NCBI GenBank assembly: GCA_933228895.1
Contig: OW121850.1
Coordinates: forward strand, 27,909,773 to 27,973,772
Length of the DNA: 64,000 bases
From: Platycnemis pennipes
Lineage: Eukaryota; Arthropoda; Insecta; Odonata; Platycnemididae
Reading direction: 5' to 3'
Of this stretch, positions 1-12,540 are shown piece after piece. A program made the translations under genes and the position numbers. The notes beneath the pieces are model-generated. The model did not search any database. It was not told the origin of the DNA and was given only the letters and a program-made list of their open reading frames with translations. Positions within the stretch are counted from its first letter, which is position 1. Each line of letters opens with the position of its first letter.

Positions 1-3000
1 AGGCATGAGATCTTTCTACACATCATTCTCCACAAAGTACACACAAAAAAGAGCAACTACAAACTACGAGTCGAATCGTGATCCCCTTGTTCCAATTGAG
101 CGTTCCTTTATCTTTTGAGTTTTTTTTCTTAAAAAATACATTGGCCCAAGCGTCTGCGGGACTCTCCAACTGCCTTGTGGTCCGCTGGTGGACGAAGTAT
201 TTTGGTTGGGAGAGGGGGTTGGTAAATTTGGTAAAAGGTTTTGATTAAAAAAAAAGTTCGATAAAATGGAAACGGGAAGGGGTTAGAACGGGTGAAAAAG
301 GGGAAGTGAACGTAGTCCTTGAAATGGCATGGACGACTCCATGCCGAGGACGGTTGGCTAGAATGCGGTCGGGGTTTAAAGTGTTCAGGGGCTGGGGGAG
401 GGGATTGGAGCAGACATACTGAAGGGCGGTCCTGCGTCTGTTCTCTCAGGAGAAAGGATTCGAGTGAGTGGGGGGGTATATAATGGGGTGAGTGGAGGTG
501 GGGATACTCTGTTTTTTTGAGTACCACACATCCCAAAGAGCTCGCGCACAATGAATGATGGGTAAACCCCTCGGGTTACGTGCCCAGGAGTAATAACACA
601 CTTCGGAGCACAACTTGAGATGTCGAAATATATATATATACACACACGTACATATTTATTCACATATGTATATACATATATATATTCATATCCTCATTTT
701 TACATATATATATTTATATCTTAGGATGATGATGGTATAAAAAACTGAACAGCACGACTTCGAAAAATCGACCGCTTCGAACAATACTAACACCTATTAT
801 TAGCTTTCTTAATACAACTCTAAAAATAAGAGGCATACAAAAAATAGGACACTTTGAAAAATAGTAACATTATGAAAACTGATCAAACCACGGTGGGGAA
901 TAAATGTAGCCGTCACACCACCAAAACACCAACTCTCTCTCCCGTATTTTTTTTTGGTCTCTTGAATCATTTGTATATGTCTTTATAATTATTACAATAT
1001 TTCCTCTGCGGCTCTCAAAAAGTTTCTTTTTATAGAGCCACTCGTTCTCAGCGCGTGACTTGGCGACTCGAAGAAATGTTCAGAGCACTTTTTCGCAGCA
1101 TCCGTCCTTCTTGGTACTATGAGACCAAAGTCCTCTTTCTCCCTTACCCACCCACAGTTCGTGACCCTCGCAAAACACATTCCACCCCACGTTCGAGCCC
1201 TCACCCTCCCCCCTCTTGTCCTTCCCCCGAACTTCCCCTCAGATCCAAAACACCACCTTCCTTACCCTCCACAGTCCCTCCTCACTCTTCTCCACATCGT
1301 CCCCAACAACACTCCATAATAAGGGTACATTTCTGCATCACTTTCCCATCGATCAAACACTTCGGTCTGAGGAGTGCAGCCGCATTGGTTAAATGAGAGA
1401 TTATATAGATACATTTGGAAAGACAGCACAGAAAGGAATTGAATCCATTGAAAATTCGATAGATCAGCAACGAAGTTAATGGGCAGAGAAGTGATGTTAG
1501 ATTAAGAATCACGCTACGTTACTGGACGACTTGCGCGAGATAGTCTCGTCACGGTTCCGAAAAAAAATGATTTTAAACAACGTTTGTGAATTCACCCTTG
1601 CATTGTGTGTGCAAAACCCATGCGAAGGGGTATCGCAAAGTCCCTAAAGTCACGAATCCGGCTGAGGGATTGAGTTGGAGTTAACCACGAAGGGTTACCC
1701 TCGCAGTATCAGCTGCGACTCACGTCAAAACGGAAACACGGCTCTAATAGAGGGAAGTGCTGGTGGTTTCCCGATCAAACCCCTGATTCTTCCAGGAGTG
1801 GTGTGGATTCCAGTTGGATGATTCCTCTGGGGAAGTCCAGCTATAAGGATATAGTAAGGGAGGTGGAGGAGACAAGGAAACAATCTCCTTAGGCGAGAGA
1901 TTGGATGTTGGGTGAGAGAGGGGTAGTGGACTCGTTCAGTGGTTCGCAAGGAGGCTGGAAGAGGGTGTTTGGGACTGAAATTGGAGAGGGGAAAGAAATG
2001 GACCGAAAATTGCGAAGAAAGATACCCACTCGCGTCCCTTCTATCGCTTCGAACGACATAGCGCTCCGTCCCGGGAATTACTTTTTTTCGACTTTACTTT
2101 TTATTTCGTTCGAGCGGTAAAACTCGGTAGGGGAACTGGGGACGCATCTGTGTCGTAACAAAAGGTATAAATAATGCAAAAATATCAATCGGAAACGTAC
2201 GAAAAAGCATAGGAGACAGAGATGGAGTGGGAAAGAGAGGAAAGCAGAATTACTCGCACAAGAATCCACAGTCACGCATGAAAAAAAAATTCTCTCGTCA
2301 AACATTCCAAACATTCTCGCCAAACTACAGACGAAGGTATGAGCATCGCTGGAATCAGCGCTTCAGTTTCCCAGTCAGAGCCGCCGAGTTCTGCTACACC
2401 TAGGCGTTTTCGATCGCACGTCTCCCGTTTACTGTAGTACAAGCCGCGATGCGCATGGCGTCCTTTCCCATGGATTCAAAAACAAGGTTTTGCGAATTCC
2501 CCCTCCCCCGTTTCATCCCGAGCGGCGACCCAGGCCACCCTTCGACACTATATCGTTTCCGCTTCGATTAACGACAGTTTACTTTTATTTTTTTAGGTGC
2601 CCCGACCCTTCCACAGGCGACTTGACGAACACCTCCGCGGTCCCAAAAGAGCAAAGCGCGGACCACTTCCCGGCCTCCTTCCCCAGAGCGAGGGGAGACG
2701 AGAGAGACCGGGAGCTGGAACCGACCCGCAAGTTTTCGGAGTGCGATCGTCTCCTGTTTTGCGTCCTCCAGTAGAGGGGGCAGGGGGAGGGCGAAGGAGG
2801 GCGTGGGTCCCGAAATTATATCTCCCTCTAACATTATTATATTTTACACATACACGCATTTTTTTGGGCCCCGCGCTACTATATCTGCGGTCAAGTTTGG
2901 TCCATTGTGGTCGATTAAGGAGGTAGGTAGGTGGATAGGGATTTGGAGGGATGGAAATTGGGTGGGCTCCAGCGCACATTATAGTATCAGGGCCGAAATC

Positions 3001-3178
3001 CCGGTCTTTCCAAGAGCGTCGCTTTTCGAGTGATCAGGCGTACACCGTCGGAGTGTCCCTTTCATTTCAAGAGCAGTTGGCCCAATACCACGTGACCTGA
3101 CCATATACCGGCAAACGGATGGAGTGCAAAAGAAATACCAATTTCAGGTGAACCCTCCCTACACGTAAACTATAATAT
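1..3178. other. Downstream flank with no supported gene
   Basis: Mostly AT-rich, with a TA/CA-rich microsatellite patch at about 629-720, a C-rich pyrimidine stretch at 1130-1310, and a GC-rich island at about 2490-2790. An acceptor-like T-rich tract ending TTTTTTTAG at 2596 precedes an open plus-strand stretch to 2774, but no family is recognisable and no matching donor was found. Otherwise nothing is seen. Confidence 0.5.
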
Positions 3179-4162
3179 TTAATCATTTTATACTACATCG
3201 ACAAAATGACTGCAAACCACAAGCAATGGAGGTAATTTTAAAGCAATTGAATGACAAAAAAAGTATATTCCCCTAGAGGATGTCCTGAATGGAGCCACTG
3301 CGCTCCTTTTCTCGCAAAACTGAAAGGGTTTGAGAATGCCTGAGCGTGTTGATATCAACGCAAGCAGCTAGTAAGCCTCAGTGAGGGTGCTTCTTTGGTC
3401 TCCTCATCACGGTACTAGTCACGTGGCGGGCATTTCAGGAAAGCATATCATTAAAAGGTATGATTTTCAGCGGGAAAAACATCGACGGCTTTCACGGCGA
3501 GGATCAAGGGTATAAAGGAGGGGGGAGGAAGATATTGAATACAGAGAGAGGATCGTGTAAGGTTAGCTCGGTAAGATCAACAGTGTCCGCGTCTTCACTC
3601 GAGAAGACGGACCACTCGACAGGTTAGTTAGCAGCTTATTTCGGGATAAGGGCCCAGGACGGGTGCACTTCCTCCGGGAGAAGAGAGAGAGAGAGACACA
3701 ATGAGTGAGGAAGGGGTGGAGAGAGGGGAGGAAGGGGATTGGGGTGAGGGTGGTTGCAGCTTGTTGAGGGGGCAGGGAGGGGGGAGCGTGGGGGAGGGGG
3801 AGTGACCCCGCCCCCGCCCCCCTCTCGCACAAGGCGTGTCCACCTCCCCCCCCTGACACTCACTCTCCGATATTCGCCGCCCCCACAATCTCGCGAGGAC
3901 CAAGCCCCCGCCGTCCTTCCCTTCGTCTTCTTCGCTGGACTCCGTGGGCCCCCGCCGTTCGCGGCAGGGGGCGGTGTGTTGGTCGGGGCCCAGAGGGAGG
4001 AAGCAGCGGCCTTTCGTCTTCCTCCTCCTTTCCTCACATTCTCTCTCTCTCTCCATCCTCGTCCTCACCACCTCCTCCTCCGTCTTCAGGGCTGGGCGGC
4101 GTCCTCCGGGAGCGGCCCCTACCGCCGCCGCGGCCACCACGCTCTTGGTGGGCGTGGCGAAA
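3179..4162 (-). other. Probable 3' UTR of the KHDRBS-like gene
   Basis: The DNA downstream of the TAA is extremely GC-rich (about 3640-4162) with polypurine/polypyrimidine runs, then becomes AT-rich. The first polyadenylation-like hexamer seen on the minus strand is ATTAAA at 3184-3179; a canonical AATAAA lies further down at 2589-2584. The minus-strand open frames here (for example 4140-3628) are low-complexity Arg/Pro/Ser-rich frames expected in GC-rich UTR and are not called. UTR length cannot be fixed without transcript data. Confidence 0.35.
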
Positions 4163-4275
4163 TTACTTGGGCCGGGCGTATGGCATGGGCCGGAAGCGGT
4201 GTCTCTCGACGGCGCCGACGCCGAGGCCGCTGGCCGCCGGGACCTTGAAGCCCTTCCAGCGCCCTGCTCCGCCGT
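4163..4275 (-). CDS. KHDRBS: Sam68/KHDRBS-like gene, terminal coding exon with nuclear-localisation motif
   Basis: Preferred reading is 4275 to 4163 on the minus strand, entering in phase 1 after acceptor GCTCGCTGCAG and ending in TAA at 4165-4163. With the preceding exon it continues SYT-DGGAGRWKGFKVPAASG and ends ERHRFRPMPYARPK. The last residues resemble the conserved STAR C-terminal nuclear signal RXHPY(Q/G)R seen in Sam68 and Quaking, and also fit an R-X(2-5)-PY NLS. The W-x-G...K.P segment parallels the end of vertebrate Sam68-like proteins. Two further AGs upstream (exon starts 4335 and 4341) are in the same frame and would add 20 or 22 residues, so the exact start is uncertain. The three exons together encode 304 residues. 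I found no better C-terminal exon between 7168 and 4163. Confidence 0.72.
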
Positions 4276-7168
4276 CTGCAGCGAGCCCCGAGCGGGCGAC
4301 CGGGTCAGCCACCCCCCAGCGAAGAAGGGCAGGCGCTGACCCTAATCCCGCATTCCAACCCTCATCATCATGAACATTATGCCCGCGAAACCATCCCGTA
4401 ACTTCAACACCAAAATTTCCCGATCACCTCACTTCACACAAGAAAACAAGTCAAGCAGCGAAATAAAGCACGGCACCTGCGCGGTAGAATGTAGGTGAAT
4501 GCTAACTCTATCCTGAACCCGACCTATGAACAGATCACCAGCGTGGTTTAGCGAGGGCCCCCAGCATCCGCTACCCGTCGTCACTGACACTCGAAGCTCA
4601 TTCAAAAATGAGCATTTTCCTCGTAACATCTCATTGTTCGGTGTTTGACACCTGACAAGATCACGTATCAACGCCCATCGGTGGCAGAATGTGAACGACA
4701 AATGCGGACACTAGAAGCCCCAGAAAAACCTAGAAATAACCCGTTTTGAGTGGAGCGGTAACCTTTCTTTTTATTCCTATCTTGAGAAGAATTGTTAGAT
4801 CACTCACTAGCTTATTTCTTTTGTCAGTGAATACCTTAACTGGTCACCTAACCATGTTCCACTTTTGTGTACGAGAAGGTAGCTCTAATACTTAACCTGA
4901 CGATTTGATTGCTACCCAAGAAGGTGTTATCTGACATGAAGCCTGAGCTAAAAGTGAACTTCATCCTGAGAATATTTCCGTACTGTTCATCCACGCTCAA
5001 GGGGCACCAAATCTTTGCAGTTTTCATCTCCAGGTTCCTCACTGTTCCCTCTTGTCAACGATGATGGAATGTTGTCAGAAGTGATCCCTGTTAGAAGCTT
5101 TTTCAGGACAAAGTCTCGGGAGTAAAGTCGATCTTGAGGTTTCACCTTGAAGGCTACAAGCCACATTCCGTTCATTCTCCTTAAATATTTGTGATGGAAA
5201 GAAGGAGTTTCAATCGGTGCCCATGTATAAAGCCAGAATTGTTGGCTATCAATCCGAGAAACGTTGGAGAATATGATAGAAGGAAGAGGCGAGGAGAAAT
5301 TCGGGAAAGCTGCCTGAAGCCCTCAAAATTCATCTCCCATGGGTATTACCCACGCTTGTGTTTCTCCTCATTTTCATTCCATCCTGGTAGAAAAATTGAA
5401 GAGTTCAAGGAAAGAATCTAATTCAACATTAGTGGCCAAGGTCAGCTTTTGGCTGGAAAATAATATCTACTTCTCCTCAAGCCATCTACAATGGCCTAAA
5501 GGTGAGCCATATGTTATTTCAAAGTGTTTACCTGAAGGTGATACGAACGAAGTGATACCGAAGGGGTAATCCCCTCGGCAACTACTGTACCCAACGGAGG
5601 AGCAGAAAACTGTCATTAGACTGTAGTTCATTTGCACATTTGAAATAAGTTTGTAAACGATATGCTCTGAAATGATTTGCGAGAAAATTTTATTTTATAT
5701 CTTCTTCCCATTGATATCAATGCGTAACAACAAGATGTTAAAACGCCATATGTGGAAGCTTCTTCAGTTTTTCAGAACTGTTCAGATTCCTGCAATAGGG
5801 CAAAGAATGGCTTCCACAATGGTATCGACAATCCACAATGGCGCTAGAGTATTTTAATCACTAACATGGATGATAAAGTCAAATTATTGCCCATTCGTCA
5901 ACTTTTTCATAGTGAACATGAACTATATTTCACAATCTACTGCTCCTCCATTTCCGAGAAACTAAAAGGCGTAACTGAATAGGGGAACATCTTAAACTCT
6001 TTTTATGAAATATCATGATATGCTTTTAATTGCAGACCAGGCATAAGACTGCACCAAATAAGGGCATAGAGAAAAATTGCGGAGGAATGAAATAAAGGCT
6101 ACAAAAAGCATTACCTAATTGTGCCCCGTCAGATGAAAACTGTAATGATTCAGTGGATTGGATGGGCTTCCCAAAAGAAGTGTCTCCATGCCACTTCGAA
6201 GCAAGATTAATAAATGCAAAACTTCACTAAAATACACGTCTGATTCTGACATCACCCTCTCTTCTAATCAAAAACACCATAGTAAAGTAACTTTGGCGAC
6301 TTTACGACTATCGACAATGCATCTTGGGTATGAAGGAATATTCAGAGAATCCTCACCTTAATAATGAATATACTTATCATTGCAACGAAGAACACTAAAC
6401 CGTTTCTATAAAAGGTTATAGCCTAACCCATTAAGTGTACCCCAGGTGTAAGATAAACAACGTATCTGGCCATCCCTGGACTATATTTGAAGCGAGAACA
6501 TAGCGAATATCAATTTAACTTTTAGATTTTATCCAACATTATTTTACAATACTGCTTTTAGTTTTAGAATTGAAATATACATTTTCAAAATCAAAGTATA
6601 ATTTTCTTTATGAGAAGTGAGAACATTTAACGAACGGGACTTTATGTGTAGTTTTAGTTTACATTGTTATGAAAATATTAGTAGTTAAGTTAAAGTTTAA
6701 GAAAACATGTTTTCTCAAACTATGGCAATATATAAGACAAAGTAAGGTCTTGGGATATTATCATTAAAGTGGCTGTGGAATTGAAAACAAGAGTTATGAA
6801 AATTATGCTTAGACGTAACTTCTCGTTAGTGAAAAATATTGATAAATCAAAGTTAAGAGTATTATGAAAAATTTCAATTCCACGATTGCCGTTAAAATTT
6901 ATACTTTCCAAATGGATACTCATTCAAGAGAACATACTTTTTGATGTGAAATTTAACAGGAGAAACCAATAGTGAAATTTTCATATTTATGATCATTATG
7001 AAGGTTCAGACGTTCAGGATTTAATGAAAGAAATGGAACAGCAAAGGAGTTCTTGTGATTCAATAAAAAGAGATCCTCCTTCATACGGGGTGGTGCAGCT
7101 CCCTGGAAGAGGCTTTGGGCTTTTCTATTACTATTTCATTAAGGAGAAGCGAAAATAGCGCCACTCAC
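4276..7168 (-). other. Intron between the Tyr-rich and terminal exons
   Basis: A 2893-bp intron (GTGAGTGG donor, TGCAG acceptor in the preferred reading). It is AT-rich apart from its 3' end. No recognisable repeat or gene is seen in 4430-7160. The minus-strand open frame at 4429-4701 has no family resemblance. Confidence 0.65.
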
Positions 7169-7236
7169 CAGTGTAGCTGTCCGCTGAGTCGTAGTAGTCA
7201 CCGGCTCCGTCATCATATTCCTCGTACCCGCCATAC
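7169..7236 (-). CDS. KHDRBS: Sam68/KHDRBS-like gene, small Tyr-rich exon
   Basis: A 68-nt exon on the minus strand, 7236 to 7169. It is preceded by a long T/C-rich tract ending CTTGAAG and followed by the donor GTGAGTGG. It enters in phase 2: the last GG of the upstream exon plus its first G make a Gly codon. It leaves in phase 1. The joined reading is AYNTYDPTG-YGGYEEYDDGAGDYYDSADSYT. The family's C-terminal region has the same character, Tyr/Asp/Glu-rich with YEGY and EYYDYG-like repeats, and in Sam68 this region is the substrate of Src/BRK-type tyrosine kinases. The fit of frame, splice sites and composition to the upstream exon makes this convincing although it is far too short to stand out as an ORF. 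Confidence 0.9.
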
Positions 7237-8782
7237 CTTCAAGGGAAAAGCGGAAATGAGGAGCGAAACAAAAACAAATGAGCACAGAAAACCCTCGGAA
7301 CCATTCACTTCTCTCCCCTATGTTGACTGCGACTTTCACATAATTTACTTCTCATTTAGCGACACGAATTTGAATAAAATCCACCCGACTAGAATTCCAC
7401 TAATACGCCCTTTATATACGGAGGGAGAATAGTGGCCTAGAGCAACACTTATCAACCTGGAATACACATTGGAAGTTCAACAAAGGCCAAAGTATCAGTA
7501 AGCACATTCGTTCTCTAAGGAAGAACCGAGGAATCAAACTTTTACTCTTCCATAATACTTATTATAAACCACGACCGACCTTTACTGTACTCAACGCCAT
7601 AGCGTTATCAGCAAATATTATTAAAAGATGTTTCTCTGTTCTTCCTTGAGGATGGTTATTAATAGCTTATACAAAGTGACAGCACTCACAATCGTTTACC
7701 CGAAATTCTAAATCCACTTTTGAGAGAACGGCCGGGAAAGCACTGCCAACGAGTCAACAATCACATTATTAGTAACTGCACTACCGATTCAAAAGTTCAA
7801 CGTTCAGCAGCTGCATAAGTTACCTCCATTTTGACGTAAAGGGATGAGTCATTGACAAGGGGTGCGATTTAGGGAAATGGAGCTGAGGGGCGTGCAAGTT
7901 AAAAAATATGGTTGTAAAAATCTGAACAAAAGAAAATAGGGTAGTGCATTTAATCGGATGACGTGAGTCCATGTAAATGAGAACATTTCCCACTGAACAG
8001 AGCTGATCAATTTCCTCATTGGAAATACCAACTAATTATGAAAAACCATCAAGCACACTAAGAGATATACCAGTAATTTAAATTTAAATTTCAGACACCG
8101 TTGCGTTTAATGATTCGTAATGTATGACGCCGTCCGGTGAAACGAGCTTATAGTTAAACAACGGTTTTGTCAAAAAGCATGAACCTAGTCAACATGAAAC
8201 AAATATATTATACCAATGACAACTACCCATGGAACTTAAGTGTTTTAAAACGGGCTACTAAGCTTTCCACAAACCATTAATCGATTTCACTAATCAGTAC
8301 TTTCATTTTGCCCTCGAAAAATAATTAAACGTTCCGCTAAAAAGTCGCTATTTAAGATTTAGATTTTCGTCATCAAAATGCCTGCATTCCACTTACTCCA
8401 TTTGTAAACCTGATTTCTATTAGTGTAAAAATTCAGTATGTTTAAAATAGTTATGAGTATTCCAAATATTTAATCATAAAATAATGTAGAATTAAAGAGA
8501 AGATAAAAATCCGTATTCAATTTCAACCATAGGATGTCTTGCAAAATTATTCAAAATTAATGAATGTACTTAGGTTAAGTACTGGACATTCATACCCTAT
8601 CTCCTTAGGACGAGAATATGAAACACCAGAAATTTATGATTAAAATATTTGATCTAATTGCTCTAAAAACTTACTCCAACTAGAACAAAACTTCAACTGT
8701 ACGAACTACTGACTTTTTAACCTAATGCGGTGCAAATTAGAGAACAGGAATTCTTCTCAGGGAGTCAGACATATTGCCAACT

Positions 8783-8794
8783 TTGATCGTCAAT
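8783..8794. repeat. Target-site duplication of foldback copy 1 (left)
   Basis: TTGATCGTCAAT, repeated exactly at 9015-9026 on the other side of the 220-bp insertion. Confidence 0.75.
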
Positions 8795-9014
8795 TGATGG
8801 TCTCTGGCGTGACTTCATGGAACCGATGCATTATGTAAATGATAAGACTGACTTCGTTGTTCCACACAAAAAACTTGATTGAAACGCCCCGGGTTTCGAA
8901 GTAAGACTTCATCTTCAGGTTAAGGTCCAGAAGATAAAGTCTTACTTCGATACCTGGGTCGTTTCAATCAAGTTTTTTGTGTGGATCAACGAAGTCAGTC
9001 TTATTATTTACACA
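8795..9014 (-). mobile_element. Minimal Penelope-like foldback insertion, copy 1
   Basis: A 220-bp insertion flanked by the 12-bp direct repeat TTGATCGTCAAT (8783-8794 and 9015-9026). Inverted arms 8834-8916 and 8930-9012 surround a 13-nt loop, with a 39-bp unpaired tail at 8795-8833. On the minus strand the arm next to the tail carries CTGAAGA (8918-8912), a GAAG/CTTC hairpin and GAAAC (8897-8893). This is a hammerhead-like core with one extra nucleotide between CTGAAGA and stem II. In the far arm the same position reads GATAC instead of GAAAC. Penelope-like retroelements are known to carry hammerhead motifs in their terminal repeats. No reverse transcriptase remains. Confidence 0.72.
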
Positions 9015-10858
9015 TTGATCGTCAATGAAATTGTGAGTTTTGGGCCGTAGCGCTGAAGAAATAAGGAAGCTAGCTTAGCCTACACAACTAAGGGAAAAAT
9101 TCGGCAATTATATGACCAAGAATTTGATAAACGTGCATAGTAAGTGTGACTGAAGTGGAGGATATACATGAACTTCAGATGAGGTTTCTGAGAGAAGTTC
9201 TAATTGATATATCACAATAAGCGAAATCTTTCAATGCCGAATAGCGAACAGTTGTCACGAAGTTCAAACACTGGTTTAAGATCGGATAAAGTACCCAAAG
9301 AATCCTTGAAGTGAATACCTGTTCAAAACGAACTGCGCCAATTAAAAGGAGTTTGATTCCTCTTCGAATTCTCATACTCATTGCATCACTTTTGTTTCTA
9401 TGCTTGTAGTGAATCTTAAATAGTTGACGAACTCTGAAAAAAGAGTAAATCTTGATTGGGTAAAAGACAAGCATAAGGCAGGGAGGAGGTGACTGTAAAA
9501 AAACAGGAATGACAATTCCAGAACAAAAATTTTCAGTCCGGTACGGAATTAACTTTGTGCTTTTGTATTACAGTGTTAAATCATCATACTGAGGAGTAAC
9601 TTACTAGGAACGAGCGATGATTACAGTAATTATGAAATAACAAGTGGGAAGAACAAGGAATATTATGGTAATCGAAGGAAGGAATGTGAACAAATACCGA
9701 CATTTTGCAATAAGCGGTATGAATATTTGAAACGTACGGAATTAAAACTGATATTTCTCATCCACCAATGAACAGCTGTAAAATATTTCGTAAAGGTTAG
9801 TACATTAAACGCATTTTATAATAAGCCTTTCCTCTCCAAAAATTAGTCTAGAAATTCCTCTACTTAATTTCTCCTACTATATTATAAAAAAACTTCTTTT
9901 CAATAAGACCTTACAAAACTAACTACCGGTCGAAATATCCTCCCTCCAATTGTTCAGTACTTAGATGATTACATCCCAAAATAATTTCTTAATTTTTTCT
10001 CGTTTTTTTAACATACATACCACTAGCTACGAGATGCAATGATAATTATGATTTACTCTCGCGGATGATGGCATTCAATAAATCTTAATATCTTGTGAAG
10101 TGATAAACTATTTATTGGCTGGCCAAAGATCCTAGGAAGGATTTCGGATTCCGGAAAGGGCATCTTGCAATTAAATTCTATTTTCAACAATCTTAATGAT
10201 TTTGCCTCACTGTAATTGCTCCCGGAGACATGACTGCCATCATTACCAACCATCCTATCAAGTGGGGATTAAAGAATCTTCTGACTTCGCACCTGGGTGA
10301 TCTTATTCAAAAGTAAATTATCCAATTAACTCGTTCCTCTTGAAGAAGCTATTTCCTTACACACTCAGGATCTCCTCTCCCTATTCAATTCCACTTTCTC
10401 GTTTCTTTTTAACTCAGCAGCTGAGGCACAAATGTTTTTTGGGTTATTCTCACCATCAAGGCTTTACCAACCCACGAATCCCCCCAATATTCAACTGTAT
10501 CCTTGAACCCTACAGTGGAGAGAGAGATCCGAAAACGTAGCCTTTCAAATGCGACGCTAAGCGAGGGCAGAAGGTAGTTGATCAAGAGCCTTTCCTAATC
10601 TCTGGGATTTTAAGTCACCAGACGATTCCCACCAGGCCGCGTATGAAAACAACTGAAAGCCATCTTACGTCTTTATTACGATTCGACGACCTTGCTAACA
10701 AGGATGAGAAAATAGCACAGAATTCACTTTGACCGGAAAGGGATGAATATCTGTTGAAAGTTACCAATATGTGCCTTGAGTGGAATATATTCCAGTTTTG
10801 GTTAATTTATTGCTTGGGAAAAATTATGAGTGACAATAACATAGTCGTTATCTTTTAA

Positions 10859-10927
10859 TATTAGATAATATGTGTTCCATAGTAGACCTTTCGGGAAAGT
10901 CAAATTGAAAAGTGAAAATTCTATGAC
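10859..10927 (+). repeat. Dispersed 69-bp repeat R1, copy a
   Basis: About 96% identical, in direct orientation, to 11351-11419 (three differences seen). Both begin TATTAGATAATATGTG and end in CTATGAC. Intronic; family not recognised. Confidence 0.8.
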
Positions 10928-11350
10928 ATTAAATGTTACGAACTTGAAAAAATTGATTCTAAACACCTGCACAATAAAGTGTTGGAATGAAGAATATACT
11001 AGTCATAATAAAGCAGTGAAATGGGATTGAAAATATAGTCTGTAATAAATCTCCTTTGGCAGTTTCAGCTCTGATTAGGCCATTGCAACAAACACATGTC
11101 ATGAAATTTTAAATGTATTGCAAGTGTTTATGATGAAATATTTCAATATTTGCCGAATAATAAAATTTTTTATTTGAAAAATATTTTTGCATTCGAAAAA
11201 CATTTATGCATTTGAAAAAGGCAAGACCTTAGAATACATCCCCCACGAGGGCCCTTTCTTCCTTTTTTTCAATCTCGTAAGAGACATCGGCACCAATGTT
11301 CCGGGTGGAAAGCCTCACGTCCGGAATTCATTCGTTTGACTAGAGTGAAT

Positions 11351-11419
11351 TATTAGATAATATGTGCTCCATAGCAGACCTTTCGGGAAAGTCATATTGA
11401 AAAGTGAAAATTCTATGAC
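11351..11419 (+). repeat. Dispersed 69-bp repeat R1, copy b
   Basis: Second copy of the repeat at 10859-10927. It lies 13 bp before repeat R2 copy a, so the two may be pieces of one larger element. Confidence 0.8.
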
Positions 11420-11432
11420 GATAACCCTTCCA

Positions 11433-11559
11433 GGAATTTACAATACAACTTGTCATCTCTGCTTACGGAAACGTAAAGTCTTCACCATAGGTGAATTCAG
11501 TGATGTGTGGAAGAATTAACTTTAAAGTTTAACCTCAGTTACCAACATTAACTGGGATT
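11433..11559 (+). repeat. Dispersed 127-bp repeat R2, copy a
   Basis: Direct, roughly 90% match to 12999-13126, with shared landmarks GTAAAGTCTTCACCAT, GGTGAATTCAG and TTTAACCTCAGTTACCA. Followed at 11572-11611 by a 40-bp segment (TTCACTTGGTGAAATTTTTCC) that recurs at 12404-12443. Confidence 0.8.
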
Positions 11560-12403
11560 AGAGCGATAACGATAGAAAAATATTTCCGGCTTCACTTGGT
11601 GAAATTTTTCCACGTACGTGAACCGAAGTGAAACTTGTTGCTTATTGGGGCGGTCTTAAAGAAATTACCTGCTGAGATGGGTCAACGAAGGTGTTTTTCA
11701 ACGCCAAGAGCAGCTGCATCTCGCGGTTAGAGTGCACCATTCTCCACTCGAGCGATGGGGCGCGTCTTTTTAATTCGCTCAGAGGGACGCGGGTGAAATG
11801 GGCTGGAAGGAATGAGGAGCGAGTTGGGTGGGGAGGAGGCAAAAGGGAGGGGGGGGGGGAGATGAGGAGGTCAGAGGGGTAGGGGAGCATCAGGTTGGAT
11901 GGAGGATGGGGCTACCCGACGATATTGTATCCTATTCGACTCCCTAGAGGGTGAGTAGCCTTGTCAGAGGAGTAGGAGAGCATGGGGCGGCCGCCTTACG
12001 TCGCCGCGTCGAAACTTTCTTCAACAGAGAGAGGGAAAGTCACCGGATCCGACGCAAAAGAGAAAAAGAGTTGGTGTGGGTGGGGCGTGTACGCGTCACG
12101 TCCGCAAGGCCGTTCACCACGTGGGAATCTTTATGGGTGAAAGGACAGGGAAGTCATAAATTCTCGATGATAAAGTAACTTTTCGGGTCTTACAGCATAA
12201 TCAGGTTAGCCTCACGTTTCGTGACCCCTGTTGGTCGCTTCTACGGAGGGAATGATCAACGAATAATCATATATTCTCATTAGTCACAGACGTCAATATT
12301 TCTCCTACTCCATTTCTGCAGAACAAAGCCTTTATTAATTCCGAAACTATCTCAAACGTGCCTTGGTCAGTAAATGAACTAGTAATGAAAAACGGTATTA
12401 TAT

Positions 12404-12540
12404 ATAGAAAAATGTTTCCGACTTCACTTGGTGAAATTTTTCCATATTTAATAAATAAAGTAGAGAGAGACGCTCCAATTCCAGTTACTCCACATCAAAT
12501 TTCCGACACAGGTTTCCATTCTGTGTAGCGTCATCAGGTG
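12404..12540 (-). mobile_element. Possible degraded Penelope-type terminal fragment
   Basis: On the minus strand CCTGATGAC (12538-12530) is followed after 12 nt by GGAAACC (12517-12511), the order and spacing of the hammerhead-like core in the other foldback elements. The intervening bases pair poorly and no inverted arm or target duplication was found. The block also contains the second copy of the 40-bp segment seen at 11572-11611. Confidence 0.35.

Noticed and set aside
2490..2774. Plus-strand open frame with an acceptor-like tract ending at 2596
   Set aside because: The polypyrimidine-AG signal is good, but no donor, partner exon or recognisable domain was found. The opposite strand is equally open.
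3628..4140. 170-residue minus-strand open frame downstream of the stop
   Set aside because: Low-complexity Arg/Glu/Pro/Ser composition in a purine/pyrimidine-skewed tract, located where the 3' UTR is expected. Several other frames are equally open.
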